A stretch of 64,000 nucleotides of DNA. It comes from Larix kaempferi (lineage: Eukaryota > Streptophyta > Pinopsida > Pinales > Pinaceae). The notes beneath the pieces were generated by a model, which searched no databases, was not told where the DNA came from, and saw only the letters and a list, made by a program, of their open reading frames with translations. Location: the NCBI GenBank assembly GCA_027924585.1, contig BSBM01000602.1:7067501-7131500 (forward strand), in the 5' to 3' direction. Shown here piece after piece: positions 24,581-35,126 of the stretch (position 1 is its first letter; every line of letters begins with the position of its first letter). A program made the position numbers and the translations under genes.

Positions 24581-24727
24581 TCATCTAAATTTTGAGAATT
24601 TCTTGGAGCTTATTGTGATTTTTGGTTGCGCATCATAACCAATTTTGAGTTTCCACAACTTCAAAGGCTGAGTAAATGATGCACTAGAATCAATATCCTT
24701 AACCTTCTCTTTAATTTCATTGGAATC
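24581..24727 (-). pseudogene. Possible short coding fragment
   Basis: One minus-strand frame is open for about 48 codons with ordinary composition (EKVKDIDSSASFTQPLKLW, KIGYDAQPKITISSKK) and ends in TGA at 24581-24583. I do not recognise it. It may be the last exon of something cut off by the gypsy insertion. Confidence 0.25.
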
Positions 24728-24883
24728 AATATACTTAACCTCTCATTAAACCCTTCCAAAACAGTCTATTTACCATTGAAGCCTAGCTTCTGAAGCATGA
24801 TATTTGCAACTAATCTAGCATACACCAACAACAATTAGAAACATGCTGCCTATTGTCAATGTTCATCATTTTTTATGGCTGCA

Positions 24884-25668
24884 ACTTAACTGAGGATATT
24901 CAAACCTATGACCTATGTCTAGTCCCAAGGCTAACACCTTCAAGCTTGAAGTGCAACTGACAATGGGAGACCACCTTCAAGCAGCTTGATTCATTCTGCA
25001 TGCATTTCATAGTGGGAGACGACGGGCTACCACCTTGCTTGATTCATTATGCATGCATTTCACTATGCAACAGTCTCAAATCCCCTCTGCACTTTCCCTA
25101 AATTAGTTTCTCGATTCAGCATGACCCACGCTTGTTGTCCAAAGAGTGTTGCCAGCGGTCTAGAGTTTCATCCTGGAAATGGTGACGATTCATGGTATTA
25201 TGTTTCCCTTCGGCTGCAATATGACAAACTCAAAGCTCTCATACGAAGGTTTGTCTGACAAATGTGATGGTTTCAGTTTCTTGATTCAGCATGACCCAAA
25301 TAGTCACATTTGTCAGACAAACCTTCGCAGTGGACTATGAGTTTTCCATATTGCAGCTGAAGGGAAACATAATACCATGAATCGTCACCATTGCGAGGAT
25401 GAAACTCAATACCATTGGAAACACTCCTTGGACGACGGGCGCGGGTCATATTGAATTGAGACACTAATTCAGGAAAAATGCAGTGAATCTGAGACTGTTG
25501 CATAGTGAAATGCATGCAGAATGAATGAAGAGTACTGGGTGTCAAGAGAAATGGTTGTGGGACTTCGTATGAGAGTAAATGGCGATGGGAATTGATTGAA
25601 AAGGTCAAGCTTGAAGTTGGTAGCCTTGGGACTAGACATAGGTCGCAGGTTCGAATCTCCTCAGTTTA
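24884..25668. repeat. Large imperfect inverted duplication
   Basis: The left arm (about 24884-25266) and right arm (about 25293-25668) are reverse complements with scattered mismatches. Paired landmarks: GACCTATGTCTAGTCCCAAGG at both outer ends, GCATGCATTTCACTATGCAA, GGTGACGATTCATGGTATTA, and GAAGGTTTGTCTGACAAATG near the centre. The left arm has an extra partial repeat of the CATGCATTTCA block at about 24990-25060. Each arm encodes a related peptide on its own outward strand (both contain EFHP.NGDDSWYYVSL), so a coding fragment was duplicated head to head. Transcription would give a long hairpin RNA. Confidence 0.85.
25648..25657 (+). other. tRNA-like B box
   Basis: GGTTCGAATC is a perfect Pol III B-box consensus. 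An A-box-like GTTGGTAGCC lies about 40 bases upstream, so this may be the promoter of a tRNA-derived SINE. It is not a tRNA gene, because no cloverleaf forms around it. Confidence 0.35.
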
Positions 25669-25826
25669 GTTCGTACCAGGTTATTCTTTCAATGCAAATT
25701 ATAGATTTTATTTATTTTCCTTTGTCAACTTTATGTATCCCTTTATGTGTTTTCTTTATTTTCCTTTTTTAACATTATGTATCCCCTTGTGATAATCGGA
25801 ATTGTTAATATCGAGTCACTCGAGAA

Positions 25827-26134
25827 TGAATGTATAGAGGATTTCCATAGAAATCTGTTCTATCCAAACCTATCAAGTGTACTTTTAGGTCAAAAATATT
25901 CTTGTAACAAAGCGATGAAAGATCTTAGAAGCAAATGTAACAAAGCCCTGAAAGAAGTTCGCCTAACATAGTGGTTTGTGTTTGTAGGAATCCTTCAATT
26001 TACAATGTGAAAATCATGGCCATAGAGCTGCCACAGTTCAGAGACGTCAAAATTGCTGACCTAAAAGTGCACTTGATAGGCTTGGAATATGGATTATATT
26101 ACCGTTGAAATCCTCTTTATGTTCATTCTAGAGT
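25827..26134. repeat. Second inverted repeat
   Basis: The arms at about 25827-25893 and 26058-26134 pair through GACCTAAAAGTRCACTTGAT, AGG(C/T)TTGGA and GAAATCCTCT. Between them TGTAACAAAGC..TGAAAG occurs twice in direct orientation. A frame on the plus strand (CYNVKIMAIELPQF-like, about 26000-26100) is open but unrecognised. Confidence 0.65.
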
Positions 26135-26139
26135 TTTGA

Positions 26140-27030
26140 GAAAACCAGAGATATATGAAACGATGCATTATGACAGTCCGACTTCATGGTCGCCTCTTGA
26201 AACCAAGGTAAGATTAGTTAGATACGGCGGGACAAGTTCATATGATAGGGGGGGTAGTTTGAGCAAATAAAGTAAAATTTCATTTGCTTCGACTACTATG
26301 CCTATTGACTGATCTTGATATTGTGTCTTGTAAATTATCCTTGTACCTTGCCATCTTCATCAACATTTTGTTGTTGGTTTTTTCATGCTAAAATGCTCCC
26401 CCTTATGCTACTTCAAACTTCAACAAGGTTCTGTCAAGTAAATTCATAAAAGGTAAGCATGCATCATCATTCCATACTCCCTCAAATCTCTCTGTCTCTC
26501 TCATTTTTTTTTTTGAATCGTGCTTACTACCTCTCCATCCTCCCTCTTCTACAACATTACCATTTTCAAGCAAAAAACTCCACAAATGCTTGGACTTCTC
26601 AATCATCTCCTCATTTTGATTTTTTTTTTTACTTTGGCTTTATCCACTCTGTTTTCTTTTGCTGCACTTTCAAATTCATCTGCAATGATATCAACACACT
26701 ACACATTATGGGAATAAGACATTCACATTTGCATCTTCCACTACTACATCTAATTAAATATCATCTCCTTGAAACTCCACCATTGTAACACCACTCTCTT
26801 CTATACTGTCATCTTCTACAACAACACCACTCACTACTGCAACATATATCCATTACAACTTTTCCATTGTTTATTGAGTTTCTTGTACAAGCTCGACCTT
26901 TACCCCCAATCTTTTCCTTATTGTATTTTGCTACAATCAATTCTTCTACACCTTTACTTGGAATTATAGCAACATACACTTCCAAACAATATTGTTTTTT
27001 TTTTTAAAAATTTCCCATAGGTGTCGGATA
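26140..27030. other. Gene-free stretch
   Basis: No supported gene. The sequence from about 26470 to 26970 is C/T/A-rich on the plus strand and yields several overlapping short open frames with no recognisable content. It contains the exact 34-base match to 2453-2486 at 26437-26470. Confidence 0.35.
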
Positions 27031-27425
27031 TCCGACGGCCATAGAAAAGACAACCGACGACTTTGCCATAGATCCGACGACAAACGACGTTGGTGCTCAG
27101 ACATTTTCAAGTGGGATGGGCGTCGGTTTTTGACCTCCACAGTGCACAAAACCAACGACTTTTCCATAGATCCGATGACAAAAGACGTCGGTGCTCAGCA
27201 ATTTTCAGTTGTGAGGGGCATCGGTTTTCCAACCTCCATAGTGAAAAATACCGATGACTATGCCATAGATCCGACGGCCAAAGATGTCAGATCCAAGCCT
27301 TTTTCAGTTGTGAGGGGCGTCGATTTTCCAACCACCACAATGAAAAATACCGACGACTATGCCATAGATCCGATGGAAAAAGATGTCAGATCCAAGCCCT
27401 TTTCAGTTGTGAGGGGCATCGAATA
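27031..27425 (+). repeat. 98-99 base tandem repeat with CCGACG/CGTCGG motifs
   Basis: CCATAGATCCGA starts units at 27066, 27164, 27263 and 27362 (periods 98, 99, 99), with a partial unit before them. Because 99 is 3 x 33, one plus-strand frame stays open across the array as a 33-residue repeat (DYAIDP, KDVRSKPFSVVRG). The units are studded with CCGACG and its reverse CGTCGG, typical of subterminal repeats of CACTA-type transposons. I therefore take this as non-coding repeat rather than a protein. Confidence 0.75.
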
Positions 27426-27577
27426 ACCGAAAAATTCTGAGCCATCGGTTTTAATCCAAAATTGGACCGACGTTAAAAAAATACTGAGGTTGTCGGATAG
27501 TCAACCACAAAATGTAGAAAATCCGACTTTTTGGCCGTCGGATTTCGGGTCCAAAAAACCTAGTGATATTTTCAGTG
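27426..27577 (-). mobile_element. Possible CACTA-type transposon terminus
   Basis: Read on the minus strand from 27577, the sequence begins CACTGAAAATATCACTAGG and soon enters CCGACGGCC and GTCGG motifs, the arrangement seen at many plant CACTA ends. The adjoining 98-99 base array would be its subterminal region. I could not find the opposite terminus or a confirmed 3-base target duplication, so this is tentative. Confidence 0.35.
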
Positions 27578-27900
27578 CATCCATTCATTTAATTGCTAGG
27601 AGGGATGACCATCAAAATACTCCACCTCCTTCTCCTACGCCTCCTACTCTAGCTCTGACATCTCATCTACCTCCGAATCCAACTACGACATCTCATCTAC
27701 CTCCTCCTCCTCCACCTCCTCCTCCATAAATTTTGACATCTCATCCAAGTCCTCCTCCTCCACCTCCTCCTCCATGAAATTCTACATATCATCCACCTTC
27801 TCCTCCTACACCTCCTCCATCAGCTCCTTCATCTCCTCCTCTACTCCTGCTCAACTGACCAACCTATCCTACTGATTGACTCGAACATCCACCATTTCCT
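27578..27900 (+). repeat. CCTCCT-rich low-complexity stretch
   Basis: CTCCTCCTCCACCTCC-type runs between about 27625 and 27845 could encode Pro-rich segments (PPPPPPPPP, SHLPPNPTTTSHLP). They are interrupted by a stop at 27727-27729. This may be the remnant of a Pro-rich protein upstream of the next repeat. Confidence 0.5.
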
Positions 27901-28064
27901 ACTCTAGTTGCCTCTATTGTAGAGACGATGTTCATAGGGGGTACAATTCAGCTTGATGGACCTATCTATGCTTGTCTGTGAGCTGTTTTTTTTTCCTGGT
28001 AGATGTATTGATGCCTTTGGCTCTACTAGTAGAGGTGTTAATGCCTCTGGATTTGCTGCCAGAG

Positions 28065-28579
28065 TGTTATGCAACAAATTTCCAAAAAGAGCATGAAAAG
28101 AACAAAAATAGACCAGAAAGAGTACTCCACGCCTTTAATGAAGAAAATCGATGAATAACAAGCTGCTTCGAGGGGGAAACCTCCCTATATAGTGTACTAT
28201 GTACATAAGACAAGACAAGACAAGAAGATCCAAATGATAAGGTCTCCTTCCTATATATATGACACTAAGAGGTACAATTCTAACTAACTGACCCAAGCCG
28301 ACGTAACTAATATAACCATACTAATGATAATTACAACTAATGGACCAAGCCAACATCAAAACTAATATAATGTGACCAACATTAGGGGAAATATACCCAC
28401 ATTTAGGGATTAACATGTATATAGGAGACTATTAGGTACAATTCTAACTAACTGACCCAAGCCAACGTAACTAATATAACCATACTAATGATAATTACAA
28501 CTAATGAACTAAGCCGACATCAAAATTAATATAATGTGACCCGCATAAGGGGAAATATGCCCACGTTTAGGGTTTAACA
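28065..28579 (+). mobile_element. Probable solo LTR
   Basis: A 515-base insertion with TGTTA...TAACA ends sits between CAGAG (28060-28064) and CATAG (28580-28584), a 5-base target duplication with one mismatch. It interrupts a tandem repeat that would otherwise be continuous. CTATATAG near 28186-28193 could be its TATA box. No internal coding region or second LTR is present, so recombination to a solo LTR is the simplest explanation. A TRIM-like or unclassified element is possible. Confidence 0.65.
28271..28579 (+). repeat. 164-base tandem duplication inside the solo LTR
   Basis: GGTACAATTCTAACTAACTG starts at 28271 and again at 28435. The copies run in parallel through ATAATGTGACC and AGGG(A/T)TTAACA with a few substitutions. 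Confidence 0.85.
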
Positions 28580-28779
28580 CATAGGTGTTGATGCCTCTGT
28601 CTCTATTGGTGGAGGTGTCGATGCCTCGGGCTCTGGTGGTAGAGATACCGATGCCTCTAGTTCCGAAGGTGGACATAGTAGTTATTGGACCAGAGATATA
28701 TATTTGGCATGTATCATCAATTTGATGTTATTGTTCACACACACATACTGCATTTTTCATGTTAATGATGTTTATTTAT

Positions 28780-29290
28780 ATGTTGATGGTGATGTGTATG
28801 TTAGGTCAAGTTAGATGTGTGTTATGGTTATGCATGTTATATAATGCAACTTGTGTTTTGTTAGATTTTATTATTAGATTTGTATGTTAGATGATGATTA
28901 AATATGTTATATGTATATGTTAGATGATGGTAATGTAATGTTTATGATGGTATGCTCAGGTTTATGTTTATGCTGGTGTATTGATGATGTTTATGTTTAT
29001 GTGATGAAAATGATGATGATGGTATGTTTATGTTTACGGTTATGTTTATGATGGTATGATGATGTTTATGTTTATATTTATTATGGTATGACGATGTTTA
29101 TGTTTATGTTTGTTAGGTGGTGAAAATGATGATGATGGTTTGTTAGATGATGTTAAAGTATTGTTTTAAAATTTAATTACTAGATGGTTATCTTAGATGA
29201 TGTTAGGTGATATTAGATGTGAATGTTCATGTTTGCTTAGAGATGTGACTATTAGATGTGAATGTTCATGTTTTCTTAGAGATGTGACTA
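28780..29290 (+). repeat. ATGTTTATG / GATGATG simple-sequence field
   Basis: Interspersed ATGTTTATGTTTATG, GATGATGATGG and TTAGATG(A/T) words fill about 500 bases. There is no coding signal. Confidence 0.75.
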
Positions 29291-29571
29291 TTAGATGTGT
29301 ACTATAATAAAAAATTCCTCTGATATGATATTGTGTATAAGCATCATGCATTTTAAATTGTGAAAAACATCACGCATATTTATTTAGAAAAATTGTGAGA
29401 GGTGTTTATTAAAAAACATCAATAATATCTCCTTCCTTATAGTGCAATTACTATCATATTGTTACAATAAATGTAAACAATTTTGTGAACTTATATATTG
29501 ATATTTAAATGCTTAACATTTATATTAATACTTAAGTTATAAATTATGCCATTTATTAACTTCTTATTATT

Positions 29572-29573
<2 letters not shown>

Positions 29574-29611
<38 letters not shown>
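29574..29611. repeat. (AT)n microsatellite
   Basis: About 19 uninterrupted AT dinucleotides. Confidence 0.95.
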
Positions 29612-29615
<4 letters not shown>

Positions 29616-32099
29616 CACAAATGAGAAAAAGTATTTGTATTAAAAATAAATATACATACAGGCCATCATATAGAAGTTTAGAATGAAGACTAAACATAAC
29701 AGGTCCAAAACATGATCCCCTTCAACCAAATCTTGCTGGTAGAAAATATGAAGGTTCCTTCTAGTCCAAATATTACTTCGTTTGACATAGTATATTCTAA
29801 TGAATTGAAAACATAGATACAAGCAAAAAAACATAACAATTTCTTTATGAAAAGTCTGAGAACATCATTCCTGGATTTGTTCACCTCCTTCAACCGCTTG
29901 CACAAAAGAAATTTCTTCCATTGGAGACACCTCTTCTTGCCAGAATGCGGGGTCGCTATTTACTCTTCCAATTCCATCTAGCTCAGCCTATATTTCATTG
30001 AGGATTTCCTTCAGATGGTTAAAACATGTTTTATTCCTTTCATTAGCGTTCATGCTCTAATCCTATTTCCCGCGGATCATTTCCATGATAGCCCTGTGTT
30101 ATGAAAAAGATTGCACAAGGGTGAATCCTTCTCACTTGGTTAGGGGCAAATCCCTATAGGATGCAACAAGGCTTTAGCATTAGGTGCCCCTATTGTGTGG
30201 GTGAGTGCTCCAGCTGATCCTACAAGTGGTTGTTGGTAAAAAGAAACAAACAAAGAAAATGAAAATAAAATAAAATAAAATAAAAAAAGAACAAAGGGGT
30301 AGGAATGTAAACTCCAACAACCGATTGATGCCAAACCAATTTTGTATTTCCCAATGGTCAAGCATGTACAACATCTACGAGATGTGAGCTCCAATAGAGG
30401 AAAAAAATCCCTCTTAGAGAGGTCTATCTAGTCCACACTAGATGCTAAGTAGCTTGAAGAACAAATGAGAAGAACACTTGCCCCTTGAAGGAAGGTGGCA
30501 AGGGAGCTTGGTAGATGCTAGACAAGAGGGAAGAGGTGAATTATAAGGTCGCTCAAGCACAATTCCAGCAACATAACCTTACTCTTATTTTCTCTCTTTC
30601 ATAAGCATGCCCATGATTTCCTTTTATAGGCCAAGAGGTGGCCAAGAAATAACTAGATCCCAATGTGAAATCCTTGATCTCATGATCTAGATCCAAGGTA
30701 CACAAAAGAGGCGATCTAGCTTCAAGGTACACAAAAGAGGCCATTTAAGGAACCCAAGTATTTGAGGATCCAAATTCGAATTTGTGGAGATAATGGAGCT
30801 TTCATGAGTCTTTAATGCACCGCTAGTGGTTGAGATTCTACCATTTCTGTTAGTTGCATGGATATAAAAGGAATATCCACACTTGTCGCACAATCATAGT
30901 TCTGATAACACGCACACTAGCACATATTAATAGACATGTGTCTGCATAGTTGTATTTTTTGACAGTTTTTGGGCATTTATGGACTCATGCTTCTTCTTGG
31001 ATGTGATGAGGATGTCTTCAGTGGGATGTATGCTATATGTTGATGACGATTTATTGTGTAAATTGAAAAAAAGTCGCATGTGTGCGGGATTTGAGCTTTA
31101 ACAGATGTCCCCTGATGTATGCGGTTCAGAGGGTACTGTAGGGCCGATAATGCATCATTGTTTCTTTTTGTTTTCTCTATATTGTTCTTGAAAGCGTGTG
31201 AAACATACGTGGATAAATAGGACTTTCTTAAGAGAGAAGTTTGTTGGTGGACCTGTAACCAAGAGTGTTGTTTTATTCAAACGAGGCGGGCATACCCATG
31301 CTTGTGAAAATATGCCAAAGTGGATACAAAAAGAGGAGACCAAGGAGCCTACGCAATATACTATTGGGACATGTATGGAGGTGGCTTCAATCCATGCAAG
31401 AGTAACTGAACCTGGAAATGTTGTTACAATTGTCAAAGAAGCGGTACTACTGATAACCATGATTAGCCCACATGAGTGCAGGAATAGAATGCTAGGGAGG
31501 TTGCTGAATGCAAGACTTCACTAAAATTTTGCTACCATGATTTATAAATGTGAACACTGCTACCTTCGAAATATATGACTCTCCCTGATGCAATAGATGT
31601 GTTGACGTCGAGCATAGGAAATACCACTAAGTTAGGGAGCACTAAGGGATCTCCCTAATTAGTTTGAGTCAATCCCTTATAGTGATTGAAAGGGACCCCA
31701 AGGTACAACTGCAACTACTGCAACTCTCTAAATATAGTGATTTGATATCAACGATAGATGAAGTACATGATAGGTTGAGGGTCTTATCCTGAGAACCAAG
31801 ATCATTTTTTAACCATATGTTGGACTGACAGACTTGACACAAGATTGGATGGTAAACATTATGCTCATGAATTCCTTTGATCGATGCCAACTTGGAGAGT
31901 AACGGTCGGCAACATTATTCAAAATAAAGCAAGAGAGTGTAATGGAGGGAGACATATTGCAGATGGAGGGCATTGTTAGGGACATGACACTATGGGTGAT
32001 GGTGACTGAAAAATACATAATGTTGGGGAGAAGGTGACTCAATGACATCGATCAAAGGTGACTAGGGGTTGCTTCCAAAAGGATAGTGATCTCACGATT
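29612..32099. other. Gene-poor stretch with unrecognised coding-like fragments
   Basis: No feature can be named. Around 29870-30000 the minus strand has a normal-looking open piece (EIGRVNSDPAFWQEEVSPME). At 31198-31524 the plus strand has a 108-codon frame with unremarkable composition and no known motif. An (AAAAT)n run lies at about 30256-30290. Fragments of older elements are the likely content. Confidence 0.35.
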
Positions 32100-32290
32100 T
32101 TGAGTGAATTGGGGAATAGTTTGTACATAAAGAATAATTGGTGGGGTCCCCACAGGTTTTGGGGTGTTGGGGGACCAATTTGATGATGGGTGGGATTCCC
32201 ATGGTTTTGAGAAAATCGAGGAATCAATTTGATGATGGGAGAAGTTCCCACAGTTTTGAGTGAGCCAGGGAACCTTTTTCATGATAGTGT
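32100..32290 (+). repeat. About 49-base diverged tandem repeat
   Basis: GGA(C/T)CAATTTGATGATGGG recurs at about 32171 and 32220, with further diverged copies before and after. Each is followed by TTCCCA(T/C)(G/A)GTTTTGAG. The clearest spacing is 49 bases. Confidence 0.65.
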
Positions 32291-32894
32291 GAAGTTTTTT
32301 TTGCAAATGCAAAGACGGGTGTCCCATGAATCAATGCCATGCAGTTTGTTCCTATGAGAATAACTAGATAGAATTAGTTGTTGCAGAGGGAGGGGGCCTG
32401 TTGGTGTCTTCGCGGAGGTAATGGTACACATAAGACTGCAGGTGGTAGAGTGATCATGGAGGTATGAATGGTTAACTGTGATTCTTGATCGTAACATGTG
32501 CCAAGGAATTTAACGTCATTGACTGTTGAACGTGGTGGAGTAAATGCATAGCTATAAAATTATAACTATGGGTGGATCTTTTCACGGGTGGGGAAAATTT
32601 CGTGAAGTTGTGGGGGGTTCAACATCATGGGTGCCAAATTATGATTGGGTTGCAATGGTGCACACACCCATGGAGGGAGAATGCTACCCTCAGTAGTGAT
32701 ATTGATGGCATATCATTACTGGGGTTGAGGACCCTATGGTTATCAGTAGGAATATCTCGTAAATGCAATGCAAATAGACGGAAGGAATTGCCAATATGCC
32801 AGTTTTCAAGATGATACCTGTGATAGAATTTCAATGCCATTGTTGAGTGGTGGAGTCTTGTTCTTATAATGGAAAAACAAGATGAAATCAAGAT

Positions 32895-33212
32895 ATGGTC
32901 CTGATCCTACACAAATGACACAAATACCCAAGTGTAGTGAATAACATGACAAAGGTATTGACGATGCAAAATGGAAAACGAAAACATACCACACTTGTGG
33001 AGTGCCTGGATCAAGGGTAGAAGTGTTTTGAGGCATAACTCGTTGATAGGGATGTTGAAGGTAATTCCTTCTGGGTCAGTTAAGACGTATGCCATTTTGG
33101 GGAGGCATTGGTCAACGACATAAGTCCCTGTCCATTTAGATACAAATTTATCGGGTCCTTGTTTGTTGTCTTTTTTGGCGTTGAAGACGAGGATAAAGTC
33201 TCCCTCAATGAA
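32895..33212 (-). pseudogene. gypsy integrase C-terminal part (left piece of a split gene)
   Basis: Minus-strand translation gives FIEGDFILVFNAKKD, KFVSKWTGTYVV and NIPINELCLKTLLP, the C-terminal domain of a Tat/Athila-type gypsy integrase. It is the downstream continuation of the integrase at 36807-38085, from which it was separated by the copia insertion. The protein order across the gap is what the family predicts. No gypsy 3' LTR was recognised to the left. Confidence 0.85.
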
Positions 33213-33217
33213 GGTGC

Positions 33218-33986
33218 TGTGAAATTTCCCACATAAGATCCAAAGAGATGATGTAAACCTCACAATGAAATAATTTAGGAATAATAGAAGAAGAGACAAG
33301 CAATAGAACTTAGATCCAAAGAAACTCTGATTGAGGCAGAATAATTACACATGTTACATTAAACAGAATAATAAATTGGTAAATACACAATGCTGAGTAT
33401 GAGGATACGAATTCACCAAGTGGAATTCGAATTGGCCTTCATGCACAGATCCATAATTAGTGGAGAGTCATCAATGCATAACTAGGAGTCCACCTTCTCA
33501 TCAGTGAAGTCATCAATGCACAAGCAATGGTCAACCAGGAGTCAAACTGAGTCTAACTGAGTGTGGTTGGTGTAACTAGCACATGGAAGCACTAATGTAG
33601 TGAAGGAGGCTCAGTGTAGGGCGCAGATAGAGCTAACTGGAGTCGGAACAGGCTGTCTAGTCACACTAGAAGTCCATCGGAGTGGTAAGGTCAGTTAGGA
33701 GTCAGTTAATCTTTAAATCAAGGAAGGAACTGAAGATAACTGAACTAAACTGGACTGGTAGGTGAAGAAAGGTGCCCTTCTCATGCAGTAGGTTAAAGGA
33801 GGGTGCACTAAGCTCTAGGAGTGCTGAAACTGATTTGAAAGAAGCTCCGAGGGATAGTTTGTTGAGGGCTAGGTGCTGGAACTGATGACTAGGATGCATG
33901 CAAACCCTAATTTTGTATGCATGACTGAGAATGAAAATAACAGAAATGCTAGGAGGACTAGGATGGAGTATAGGAATATCCTAACA
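33218..33986 (-). repeat. 3' LTR of the copia element
   Basis: 769 bases, nearly identical to 36016-36801. The 17-base length difference is explained by a short duplication of a CATGCAAACCCTAATT-like segment in the other LTR, near 36697-36730. A purine-rich tract (AAGAGGGGG on the minus strand, 33987-33995) borders it internally. Confidence 0.95.
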
Positions 33987-34712
33987 CCCCCTCTTAATCC
34001 ATCTTGGGCCCTGGTAAATAGGACCAAATATCACCCATACAATCAAATGAAATGATAGAAAAATAAAGAACTGTCCATAAACTGAGGAAATGGAGAAAAC
34101 CTCATGGGAAAAATACCCCCCCTCAAAAGAACAGTAAATAACTCAAAGAACCATCATACTATATAGAAAAGAAAGAAGCTTTCATCAGTGAAAACTTTTG
34201 CAAAAGACTTGGCAAGTTTATCCCCTATAGGAAGGTCTCCCACTGTGTGGATAATGTGTTGGAAAAAGCAAGTCTTTCAGGAACTCTTTCTGTATCTGGA
34301 GCGAATGGAACATGAGGAGTCTTCCCAAAAGATGGAAGAGAGAACCTCATCATCATGCTGCATCTCTCATGGAGAGGTGGATGGCATAATGCAAGGTTGG
34401 CATGATACTGAAGTCTAGTAGTTCTGTGAACAGATAAATAATCAATTGTGTTCTCAGTAGTAGCAAGGACTGTATGAGCCCATATTGACCTTGATATGGA
34501 CTGAGAATAGGTGTTGGTTCTAGATCTGAATCTTCTTGAACCATGATCTCAGCATCAAAATCTTGATCTTCTTCTTCATTAGAAGAGGAGTCACTGTGAT
34601 CTTCATCAGAATCTGAAGGAATAGTTGGAGAGAAAGGCATGAAGTGTGAGAACTCATATGCCTTTGAGGCATGATTAGCAATCCCATTCGCTATAACCTT
34701 TCCAGTGGAGAT
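33987..34712 (-). other. Non-coding remainder of the copia interior
   Basis: This is where integrase, RT and RNase H would be expected, but no such motif is visible. A minus-strand frame at 34353-34640 is Asp/Glu/Ser-rich at its start (SDSDEDHSDSSSNEEEDQD) and then unlike any copia domain. It may be a linker remnant that survived the internal deletion. Confidence 0.5.
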
Positions 34713-35126
34713 TTATGTAATCTCTACTATGTTTGGACCAAAAATTACTTGTTTTGGTGATCCTGTATGAGTCATTTGATAAACTGACAACAAATTAGTT
34801 GTAAGAGAAGGAACAAATAAGACATTTTTGAACTTACCATGCTCCATATGAACTGTTCCCAATCCTTTGGCAGAAATATGAGAGTTGTCTCCCATGTGAA
34901 TGGTAGTCCCATCTTGGAGATCCAAAGAGGAGAAGGATTCTTCAGATGCAATCATGTGGTTGGAGGCTCCAGAATCTATGAGGAGGGATTTTGGCTTTGA
35001 AAAACCAGCCATCAATGCATGACAATCATCATATCCACTTCCAGAATCAGACATCTTTGCTTCTTTTGGAACAACAATTTGGTTTTGTTCAAGAAGCTTG
35101 GTTAGAAGATCAATCTTCTTGTGCAT
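34713..35126 (-). pseudogene. copia protease region
   Basis: Contains LLIDSGASNHM, the intact copia protease active-site motif. IHMGDNSHISAKGLGTV and NVLFVPSLTTNLLSV follow, the standard flap and post-protease segments. The frame then ends at about 34713, where the rest of pol is missing. It is in the same polyprotein as the gag that precedes it. Confidence 0.9.

Larger units (their letters stand above)
28000..28690 (+). pseudogene. 30-base coding-like tandem repeat split by an insertion
   Basis: GATGCCT(C/T)(T/G)G.CTCT..T.GTAGAG recurs with a 27-30 base period at about 28008-28064 and again at 28585-28680. One frame gives ten-residue repeats (VDASVSIGGG, VDASGSGGRD, TDASSSEGGH). Removing the 28065-28579 insertion and one target-site copy joins the two parts in register. 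The frame may continue the Pro-rich stretch before it. Function unknown. Confidence 0.5.

Noticed and set aside
25648-25657. tRNA gene at the GGTTCGAATC box
   Set aside because: No acceptor stem or full cloverleaf can be formed around it.
26992-27426. A real 33-residue repeat protein
   Set aside because: The motif content (CCGACG/CGTCGG) fits transposon subterminal repeats better, and the frame depends only on the period being near 99; kept as a finding for checking.
31198-31524. 108-codon plus-strand frame as a gene
   Set aside because: No motif, no supporting splice or promoter signals; an antisense frame of similar length covers the same bases.
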